Assembly (NCBI GenBank): GCA_910584385.1
Contig: CAJUAK010000012.1
Coordinates: 1 to 55,016, forward strand
Direction of reading: 5' to 3'
Length of the DNA: 55,016 bases
From: an uncultured Alphaproteobacteria bacterium
Lineage (GTDB): Bacteria > Pseudomonadota > Alphaproteobacteria > RF32 > CAG-239
The translations under genes and the position numbers were made by a program. Within the stretch, counting starts at the first letter, position 1; each line of letters starts with the position of its first letter. The notes below the pieces were generated by a model that did not search any database, was not told where the DNA came from, and saw nothing but the letters and a program-made list of their open reading frames with translations. Below are positions 48,887 through 55,016 of this stretch, piece after piece.

Positions 48887-48924
48887 AAAAAACTCCTCTA
48901 TGCTTAGCAGTTTAAGCATAGAGG
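48887..48924 (-). terminator. htpG terminator whose stem and T run reach the next gene's start
   Basis: CCTCTATGCTTA pairs with TAAGCATAGAGG (12 bp, 6-base loop), followed on the minus strand by AGTTTTTT directly before the ATG of the prepilin peptidase. The right arm shares bases with the GAGGAG ribosome binding site. Confidence 0.75.
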
Positions 48925-48953
48925 AAATATCTTAAAATCACTTTAACAGAGAG

Positions 48954-50792
48954 CTAATCCATACCTTTTAAGATATATTCGCTGATTTTTTCACTGTAAA
49001 ATGACGGGTTGGAAATGGCTTCGCCTTCGGCAATAAGCGCCTGGTCAAACAAAATTTTAGAAATTTCTTCCACTTTGGCATTATCCTTTCCAGCCCCGGC
49101 CATTTCAGAAAGGCGGATAATCAAAGGATGATAAGGATTCAATTCCAAAATGCGCGTACTGGCAAAAGCAGTTGGCTGCTGATGGTTGCGCATCAGGCGT
49201 TCCAGATGGATGCTCATCTGCCCGTTTTCAACGCTTAGGCTGACAGGGGACTTGGTTAATTTTTCCGTAATTTCCACTTTGCCGATTCGGTCTTTAAACA
49301 AACCTGCCATAAATTCTTTAAGCTTTTGCAAATCGCCATCGGCAGCTTTTTGGCCTTTGCGGTCAAAAGCAAGATTTTCTGCCTGGGAAATGTGCTTAAC
49401 CGCATATCCCTTGTAATTTGGAAGCGTCTGCGTCCAAAACTCGTCAATCGGGTCTGTCAGCAGCAAAACTTCAATGCCTTTTTCATAAAAAGCTTCCAAC
49501 TGGGGATTATTGCGCAAAACGGCAACATCATCGCCGGTCAGATAATAAATGGATTTGTCATCCCCTTTAACCCGGGCAATATAATCATCCAGGCTGGTAA
49601 GCTTTTCAGCGCTGAAAGTCGAATTAAACAACGAAAGCGAAGCTATCGTTTCCCTGTTTGAAAAATCTTCATAAATGCCCTCTTTGAAAACAATGCCGAA
49701 AGGGTTCCAAAAAGTCATGTAATCATCATAATTTTTGGCTTTTTTCTGCATTTCCTTGAGCAGGCGCGAAACCAGCCCATGTTTAATTTTTTCAATCAGC
49801 ACGTTATGTTGCAGCATTTCCCGGCTGATATTCAGCTGCAAATCGGCAGAATCAACCACGCCTTTGACAAAACGCAGATAGCGCGGCATCAGTTCCTCGA
49901 TTTTATCTGAAATAAACACTTTATTGACATAAAGTTTCAAACCGTTTTTAACATCCGGCTGAAACAGGTCATAAGGCGCTGTAGAAGGAATATAAAGCAG
50001 GCCCGTATATTCAATGCTGCCCTCTGCCTTAAAATGCAAAGTCAGCCACGGGTCATCAAAATTCTTTGAAAGATGGTGATAAAATTCCTTATATTGCTCG
50101 GATGTGATATCCGCCTTGTTGCGCATCCACAAAGCCGAAGCCGAATTGACCGTTTCTTCGCCGGCTTTGCCCAAATCAAGCACAATCGGATAATCAATAT
50201 GGTCGGAATAAGTGCGGATAATCTGGCGCAGGTTAAGGCTGTTGGTAAATTCTTTTTGGTCTTCTTTCAAAAAGAGCTTGATATCCGTTCCGTTGGTTTC
50301 TTTTTCCGCCTCGCTGATTTCAAAACCGTCGCGCCCGTTGGAAACCCACCGCCAGGCTTTGTCCTCCCCGGATTTTCTGGTAAGGATCTCAACTTTGTCC
50401 GCCACCATGAATGCCGAATAAAATCCCACGCCGAACTGTCCGATAAGATCCACCGCCGAGCCGTTTTCCTTAATGTTTTTTACAAAATCTGCAGTGCCTG
50501 ATTTTGCAATTGTCCCAAGATGGTTGATTAAATCGTCCTTATTCATCCCGATTCCATTATCGGCAACTGACAAAGTGTTGTTTTTTTCATCCGGCGTAAC
50601 CGTAATTTTAAAAGCGCCGCCGCCCTTTGCCATATCCGGATGCGTCAGCATCAGGTATTTAAGTTTGTCGCAGGCATCCGAGGCATTGGAAATCAGCTCG
50701 CGCAGAAAAATAAACTTTTCCGAATAAAGCGAATTGACCACAATATCCAAAAGCTGGTTAACCTCTGCCTGAAAATTCATTTTCTCACTCAT
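48954..50792 (-). CDS. htpG: Molecular chaperone HtpG (Hsp90)
   Basis: A 612-residue Hsp90. Motifs of the ATPase domain: FLRELISNASDACDKL, VADNGIGM, and GQFGVGFYSAFMVAD; middle domain LYVNKVFISD; C-terminal dimerisation region with LERLMRNHQQP. AGGAGGG precedes the ATG. Standard length and no missing residues. Expected heat-induced; no clear promoter could be chosen. Confidence 0.97.
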   Translation of the reverse strand: MSEKMNFQAEVNQLLDIVVNSLYSEKFIFLRELISNASDACDKLKYLMLTHPDMAKGGGAFKITVTPDEKNNTLSVADNGIGMNKDDLINHLGTIAKSGTADFVKNIKENGSAVDLIGQFGVGFYSAFMVADKVEILTRKSGEDKAWRWVSNGRDGFEISEAEKETNGTDIKLFLKEDQKEFTNSLNLRQIIRTYSDHIDYPIVLDLGKAGEETVNSASALWMRNKADITSEQYKEFYHHLSKNFDDPWLTLHFKAEGSIEYTGLLYIPSTAPYDLFQPDVKNGLKLYVNKVFISDKIEELMPRYLRFVKGVVDSADLQLNISREMLQHNVLIEKIKHGLVSRLLKEMQKKAKNYDDYMTFWNPFGIVFKEGIYEDFSNRETIASLSLFNSTFSAEKLTSLDDYIARVKGDDKSIYYLTGDDVAVLRNNPQLEAFYEKGIEVLLLTDPIDEFWTQTLPNYKGYAVKHISQAENLAFDRKGQKAADGDLQKLKEFMAGLFKDRIGKVEITEKLTKSPVSLSVENGQMSIHLERLMRNHQQPTAFASTRILELNPYHPLIIRLSEMAGAGKDNAKVEEISKILFDQALIAEGEAISNPSFYSEKISEYILKGMD

Positions 50793-50843
50793 AGAACCCT
50801 CCTAAATTTCATTCTTTTTTTATATATGGGAACAATATTTCAT

Positions 50844-50873
50844 TTGTGCAACAATTTTGCTTGATTTTATAAT
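50844..50873 (+). promoter_or_regulatory. Candidate ferredoxin promoter
   Basis: TTGTGC (50844-50849), 18-bp spacer, TATAAT (50868-50873). A TTGATT/AATCAA inverted repeat covers the -10. Confidence 0.45.
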
Positions 50874-50930
50874 CAAACCGGATAAATTAGGATTGTTTTG
50901 AAATATTGAAAAATCCTAGGAGATAAAATA

Positions 50931-51170
50931 ATGGTATCTGTAGTAAATGATGCTTGCGTAAAATGCAAATCCTGCGTTGACGTATGTCCGGTTGACGCTT
51001 TCCATGAATGTGAAACACAGGTTGTTGTTGATCCTGACACATGCATTGATTGCGGCGTATGCATTTCCGAATGCCCTCAGGAAGCAATTACCCCTGATGA
51101 CGAAGCCGATGAAAAATGGGTAAAATTCAATGCCGAACAGGCTAAAATTTGCCCGGCTGCAAATGAATAA
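50931..51170 (+). CDS. Ferredoxin, 2[4Fe-4S] type
   Basis: A 79-residue electron carrier with two classical cluster motifs, CVKCKSCVDVCP and CIDCGVCISECP, and an acidic C terminus (TPDDEADEKW). The sequence is short-chain type, as in FdxA-like anaerobic ferredoxins, without the extra Cys spacing of the 7Fe form. AGGAG lies upstream of the ATG. It is a single gene with a terminator at 51.2 kb. Confidence 0.93.
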   Translation: MVSVVNDACVKCKSCVDVCPVDAFHECETQVVVDPDTCIDCGVCISECPQEAITPDDEADEKWVKFNAEQAKICPAANE

Positions 51171-51185
51171 TCAATAAAAAGAAAA

Positions 51186-51214
51186 AAGACGGCTGCTGCA
51201 GCGGCCGTTTTTTT
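51186..51214 (+). terminator. Terminator of the ferredoxin gene
   Basis: ACGGCTGC/GCGGCCGT stem (one wobble) with a TGCA loop and a run of T. Confidence 0.75.
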
Positions 51215-51297
51215 ATGCCCAAAACAAATTTATATTGCCAAAATAAGCTTTTCGGATTAGCTTTTAAGCCCGGATTAACGAATCTAAAAGGTAAAAA

Positions 51298-52320
51298 ATG
51301 ATAACAAAAAGCGATACGACATATTATGACGTTGTCGGAATAGGAAATGCCATTGTCGATGTCATGGCAAAAGTCGGCGACGGCTTTCTGAATGAAAGAA
51401 ACCTCCCCAAAGGGCGCATGACGCTGCTTGGCGCTGCGGAAGCCGGAAAAATTTACCAAGACATCATCCCCGAACGGGAAATCTCCGGAGGTTCTGCCGC
51501 AAACACCGTCGCAGCTTTAGCTTCTTTGGGCGGCGCCCCGGCATTCATCGGCAAAGTTCATGATGACGAACTCGGACAAGCTTTCCAAAGAGACATCGGC
51601 GCCGCCGGCGTTGACTTTTTCACGCCGCCGCTGCAAGAAGGCCCCTCGACCGGACGCAGCATTGTCTTGGTAACCCCCGATGCCGAACGCTCCATGTTCA
51701 CTTACCTTGGCGCTTCCGAACGCCTGTCTGCGGAAGACATTGCCGAAGAAACGATAAAATCCGCCAAAATAATTTATCTTGAGGCTTATCTGTGGGATTC
51801 GGAAATCGGGCGCCAAGCATTCTTAAAAGCCTGCGAGCTGGCCAAAAAGCATAACCGCAGCATTGCTTTCACCCTTTCTGACAAATCCTGCGTAGAACGC
51901 CATCGGGAAGAATTTTTAAATTTGATTAAAGGCTATGTCGACATCCTGTTTGGCAACGAAGAAGAAATAAAGTCCCTTTTCCAAGAAGAAAATTTTTACA
52001 AAACGCTGGATATGATTAAAGGGGATGTGGAAGTCGCAGCCATTACCCGCAGCGCCAAAGGTTCCGTGATTGTCAAAGGCCGCACAAAAACCTTCGTCGA
52101 AGCTGAAAAAGTCGAAAACGTCGTAGATACGACAGGAGCCGGAGACTTATATGCCGCCGGATTTTTATACGGCTTCACCCAGGGAAGAAGCCTGGGCACC
52201 TGCGCCACCATCGGCGGAATTGCCGCGGCGGAAGTCATCAGCCACTACGGCGCCCGAGCCGAAGTCAGCCTGCGTGGATATGTCCGCCAAAGGCTGATTG
52301 CATACGGCATACGGCCTTAA
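51298..52320 (+). CDS. PfkB-family sugar/nucleoside kinase, adenosine kinase-like
   Basis: A 340-residue kinase: YDVVGIGNAIVDVMAKV at the N terminus, GGSAANTVAALASLGG, IGKVHDDELGQAF and the catalytic DTTGAGDLYAAGFLYG (Asp base, anion hole). The closest named activity by these motifs is adenosine kinase, but ribokinase-like substrates cannot be excluded. AAAGGT precedes the ATG. It stands alone between two terminators. Confidence 0.88.
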   Translation: MITKSDTTYYDVVGIGNAIVDVMAKVGDGFLNERNLPKGRMTLLGAAEAGKIYQDIIPEREISGGSAANTVAALASLGGAPAFIGKVHDDELGQAFQRDIGAAGVDFFTPPLQEGPSTGRSIVLVTPDAERSMFTYLGASERLSAEDIAEETIKSAKIIYLEAYLWDSEIGRQAFLKACELAKKHNRSIAFTLSDKSCVERHREEFLNLIKGYVDILFGNEEEIKSLFQEENFYKTLDMIKGDVEVAAITRSAKGSVIVKGRTKTFVEAEKVENVVDTTGAGDLYAAGFLYGFTQGRSLGTCATIGGIAAAEVISHYGARAEVSLRGYVRQRLIAYGIRP

Positions 52321-52321
52321 G

Positions 52322-52355
52322 AAAAAAGGCTTCTGGTTTTACCAGAAGCCTTTTA
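52322..52355. terminator. Bidirectional terminator
   Basis: AAGGCTTCTGGT/ACCAGAAGCCTT (12 bp, 3-base loop) flanked by A and T runs, shared by the PfkB kinase and the convergent small membrane protein. Confidence 0.85.
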
Positions 52356-52658
52356 TAAAATAATAGAAGAGGTTTTAAGTCCAGCACACTGTCCCAAAGC
52401 GAAAATCCCATATGCCAACAGCCTGTCAATAACATAGGGCGCGCCCAAGGAGAGAAAAACCGAACAACTCCAAGCCTGCTCACTCTTAAAAATTTCCGCG
52501 TGAAACAAAACCAGAGAAACCGATACAAATGCAATCAACAAATAAGCGGCTGCCCGAAAAAAATTCACATTGCGGCGCTTATTCATAAAAAGGCATCTGA
52601 GTATGTCCGCTAATAATATGACGATTCCAGATGCAAAAACTATACCTAATGTTTCCAT
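52353..52658 (-). CDS. Small membrane protein, unknown
   Basis: A 101-residue protein with three or four hydrophobic stretches (IVFASGIVILLADILRC, AAYLLIAFVSVSLVLF, YVIDRLLAYGIFAL). No family recognised. No partner gene is apparent; its 3' end lies in the shared terminator. Confidence 0.55.
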   Translation of the reverse strand: METLGIVFASGIVILLADILRCLFMNKRRNVNFFRAAAYLLIAFVSVSLVLFHAEIFKSEQAWSCSVFLSLGAPYVIDRLLAYGIFALGQCAGLKTSSIIL

Positions 52659-52823
52659 AATGAATATTTTTTATTTGCCGCTAATATAAACCCAAGATAT
52701 TTAATAAAAGTTAAAAGCATCATTTTTTTTGAAAAAAATATTGTAATTTAATTTAAAATTGCTATGGTGGGGCAAACTAAAAAACAATATGCCAAAGCAA
52801 GGCGTTAAAGAAAGAAAAACAAG

Positions 52824-54644
52824 ATGGATATTAGAAATATTGCAATTATTGCACACGTTGACCATGGCAAAACCACAATGGTTGACGGCCTGTTAAAACA
52901 AAGCGGCACATTCAGAGACAATCAAAAAGTCGACACCTGCATTATGGACAGCAACGACTTGGAACGCGAAAGAGGCATTACCATCCTTTCCAAATGCACT
53001 TCCGTAAACTGGAAAGGCACGTTGATTAATATTGTAGACACGCCCGGACACGCAGATTTCGGCGGCGAAGTCGAACGCATCTTATCCATGGTCGACGGCG
53101 TTGTCCTGTTGGTAGATTCCTCTGAAGGCCCCATGCCCCAAACAAAATTTGTTTTAGGCAAAGCGCTCAAACTCGGCCTTTGCCCGATTGTGGTCATTAA
53201 CAAGGCTGATAAGGCCGATGCCCGCGTGGATGAAGTTCTAAATGAAATTTTTGACCTGTTTGTCAGCTTAAACGCAAATGACAAGCAGCTTGACTTCCCT
53301 GTCCTTTACGCCTCGGGACGCAACGGATGGGCGGTTAAGGAAATGGACGACGAAAAGAAAGATTTAACGCCGTTGTTCGAGCTGATTCTGTCTTACGTGC
53401 CGGAACCCGCCTGCGAACCGGAAAAACCATTTTCCATGCTGGCCACCACTTTGGAAGCCGATAAATTCATCGGCCGCCTGCTCACCGGCAAAATCCAATC
53501 CGGCAGCCTTAAAGTAAACGACATGGTTAAAATTCTGGATAAAGACAGCAAAGAGATTGAACGAGTCCGCATCAGCAAAATCTTGGCTTACAGAGGATTA
53601 GAGCGCAAAAGCCTTGAAGAAGCGCATGCCGGAGATATCGTTGCCGTTGCCGGGGTTGTCAAAGGCACCGTTGCAGACACAATCTGCGCCATGGAAGTTA
53701 ATGAAGGCATCCATGCCCAGCCGATTGATCCGCCGACATTAGCAATGACATTCTCCATCAATGATTCGCCGTTGGCCGGACGGGAAGGCGATAAAGTTAC
53801 TTCCCGCATGATTTGGGACAGATTGTGCAAAGAAGCGGAAGGCAACATTGCCTTAAAGATTTCCCGCACAGAAAGTTCCGATTCTTTTGAAGTGGCCGGA
53901 AGAGGCGAATTGCAACTCGGCGTTTTAATTGAAACCATGCGCCGCGAGGGCTTTGAACTTTCCATCAGCCGCCCGCGCGTCCTGATGAAAAAAGATGAAA
54001 ACGGACAGCTTTTAGAGCCTGTTGAAGAAGTCGTCGTCGACGTGGACGAAGAATTTTCCGGTGCTGTTGTTGAAAAAATGGGACGCCGCCGCGGCGAATT
54101 AATTGAGATGATTCCATCTCAGGTTGGCAATAAAGTCCGTTTGATTTTTAATGCGCCGTCCCGCGGCTTAATCGGCTATCACTCCGAATTTCTGACCGAC
54201 ACCCGCGGCACCGGCGTTATGAACCGCCTGTTCAAATGCTATGAACCTTATAAAGGAGAAATCGACAGCCGACGCAACGGCGTACTGATTTCTTCCGAAA
54301 CGGGCACAGCAATTGCTTATTCATTATGGAAACTTCAAGACCGCGGCCCAATGTTCATCGACCCAAGCGTTCCGGTTTATACGGGAATGATTATCGGCGA
54401 ACACACCAAACCCAACGATTTGGAAGTAAATCCTTGCAAAGCAAAACAATTGACAAACATCCGCGCTGCCGGAAAAGATGAAGCAATTGACCTGATTCCG
54501 CCACGCAAATTAAGCCTTGAACAAGGCCTGTCATATATTCAGGATGATGAGCTTTTGGAGGTAACGCCCAAAACGCTGCGCCTGCGCAAAAGGATTTTAG
54601 ACCCGATTGCCCGCAAGCGTGCAAAACCCGAAATCATCGAATAG
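52824..54644 (+). CDS. typA: Translational GTPase TypA/BipA
   Basis: A 606-residue EF-G-related GTPase. G1 AHVDHGKTTMVDGLL, G2 ERGITILSK, G3 DTPGHADFGGEV, G4 NKADK, domain II, and the C-terminal TypA segment with RAAGKDEAIDLIPPRKLSLE. It binds the 70S ribosome under stress and helps 50S assembly. Start is the ATG at 52824 after a weak AAGAAAG. Complete, with a terminator following. Confidence 0.97.
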   Translation: MDIRNIAIIAHVDHGKTTMVDGLLKQSGTFRDNQKVDTCIMDSNDLERERGITILSKCTSVNWKGTLINIVDTPGHADFGGEVERILSMVDGVVLLVDSSEGPMPQTKFVLGKALKLGLCPIVVINKADKADARVDEVLNEIFDLFVSLNANDKQLDFPVLYASGRNGWAVKEMDDEKKDLTPLFELILSYVPEPACEPEKPFSMLATTLEADKFIGRLLTGKIQSGSLKVNDMVKILDKDSKEIERVRISKILAYRGLERKSLEEAHAGDIVAVAGVVKGTVADTICAMEVNEGIHAQPIDPPTLAMTFSINDSPLAGREGDKVTSRMIWDRLCKEAEGNIALKISRTESSDSFEVAGRGELQLGVLIETMRREGFELSISRPRVLMKKDENGQLLEPVEEVVVDVDEEFSGAVVEKMGRRRGELIEMIPSQVGNKVRLIFNAPSRGLIGYHSEFLTDTRGTGVMNRLFKCYEPYKGEIDSRRNGVLISSETGTAIAYSLWKLQDRGPMFIDPSVPVYTGMIIGEHTKPNDLEVNPCKAKQLTNIRAAGKDEAIDLIPPRKLSLEQGLSYIQDDELLEVTPKTLRLRKRILDPIARKRAKPEIIE

Positions 54645-54645
54645 C

Positions 54646-54680
54646 AAAAAAACTCCGGAAAATCAATCCGGAGTTTTTTA
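54646..54680. terminator. Terminator after typA
   Basis: AAAACTCCGG/CCGGAGTTTT stem with a 9-base loop and T run; can also terminate the minus-strand autotransporter gene. Confidence 0.8.
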
Positions 54681-54693
54681 TTGGCTTTCTTAA

Positions 54694-55016
54694 TTAAAAC
54701 GCATACCCCAAACCAAAGTAAAACGATGTTGCGCTATAATCTTTTCCAAAAGCCTGGGCAATCATCGCGTATAGCGACCAACCATTGGTAAGTTCCAAGC
54801 TGCCCCCGACCTCTATCCGGCCATAAGTCATATCCTTGAGGCTGTCTACTTTGTCAAGCCCCGTAATTGCAACCTTGCCTTCTCCCATGTTATGGACAAT
54901 TGCCGGCTTCAGGTATAACTTGCCTATCCCGTTATCAAGCTTGATGTTCTTTTCCGCTCTCAAGTATAACTCCGCTTCCAGATTCGATACATCGTCATAC
55001 TTCGCACTCTTTCCAT
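54694..55016 (-). CDS. Second autotransporter, C-terminal fragment (runs off window)
   Basis: The open frame continues through the right edge, so only the last 107 codons are seen. They align without gaps to the end of the first autotransporter (83-405, offset 54,611). The last 118 bases before the edge are identical to 288-405, while the final barrel strands differ, for example YSATSFYFGLGYAF against YHATSFNIGVSYAF. The gene encodes the barrel of a related adhesin with unseen passenger. Same strand as the first copy. Confidence 0.9.
   Translation of the reverse strand, partial: GKSAKYDDVSNLEAELYLRAEKNIKLDNGIGKLYLKPAIVHNMGEGKVAITGLDKVDSLKDMTYGRIEVGGSLELTNGWSLYAMIAQAFGKDYSATSFYFGLGYAF

Noticed and set aside
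50861..50876. FNR/Anr-type site upstream of the ferredoxin gene
   Set aside because: TTGAT and ATCAA are separated by six bases instead of the required four.
52729..52775. Promoter for typA
   Set aside because: Several overlapping AT-rich hexamers (TTGAAA, TTGTAA) fit poorly; no single -10/-35 pair could be supported.

Overview
The window looks like a chromosomal segment of a moderately AT-rich alphaproteobacterium, probably a gut- or host-associated lineage. DUF2336 and a TIGR01459-type HAD-IIA hydrolase point to Alphaproteobacteria, and KdsB to a Gram-negative LPS producer. The family-6 glycosyltransferase and the Pmp-like autotransporters suggest life on or in an animal host. The lineage is inference; the families are read from the sequence.

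Layout. 1-4.6 kb: a giant autotransporter adhesin (19 GGAI/FxxN repeats) with its own promoter and terminator. 4.8-10.3 kb: housekeeping genes (GtrA, ASCH, nitroreductase; then apt, kdsB, HIT, HAD-IIA and a glycosyltransferase on the minus strand). 10.4-11.5 kb: two orphan ORFs. 11.47-27.85 kb: a 16.2-kb integrated element bounded by two 200-bp direct repeats (about 90% identical) that contain the 3' end of tRNA-Ser(CGA), its terminator and a promoter. 28-37 kb: an orphan acidic protein, then a minus-strand cluster murJ, DUF2333, nfu, bax-like, DUF2336, HD-GYP, glyoxalase II. 37-43 kb: another orphan with a strong promoter, trmL, and the rplY-pth-ychF group split by a three-gene surface-sugar cassette (GT2, acetyltransferase, GT6). 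43-52.7 kb: small membrane proteins, an IS200-like insertion, groESL, a NavBac-type channel, a prepilin peptidase, htpG, ferredoxin, a PfkB kinase. 52.8-54.6 kb: typA. 54.7 kb to the edge: the 3' end of a second, near-identical autotransporter.

The element is a mosaic. Its core (17.7-26.5 kb) has a large serine recombinase with DUF2924 partner, a ParB-methyltransferase fusion, a DUF5681 protein and a terminase large subunit, but no capsid, portal or tail gene. Its ends carry more AT-rich cargo. At the left is a tightly coupled four-gene operon: C5 cytosine methyltransferase, a protein with a MORC/MutL-like GHKL ATPase and a second kinase-like ATPase domain, a response-regulator receiver domain fused to a helical region with a HEPN-type RNNYAH motif, and a phosphatase resembling the 3'-phosphatase domain of T4 polynucleotide kinase. 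I infer a defence system in which a GHKL sensor controls a receiver-HEPN RNase, with a methyltransferase for self-marking and an end-processing phosphatase. At the right end a DUF4238 gene sits under the promoter carried in the repeat.

Best candidates for something new: (1) the four-gene MTase/GHKL/REC-HEPN/PNKP-phosphatase operon; (2) the 200-bp tRNA-terminator-promoter repeat placed before different cargo genes at each end of the element; (3) the structured left end of the element, which folds back on the captured tRNA 3' end.
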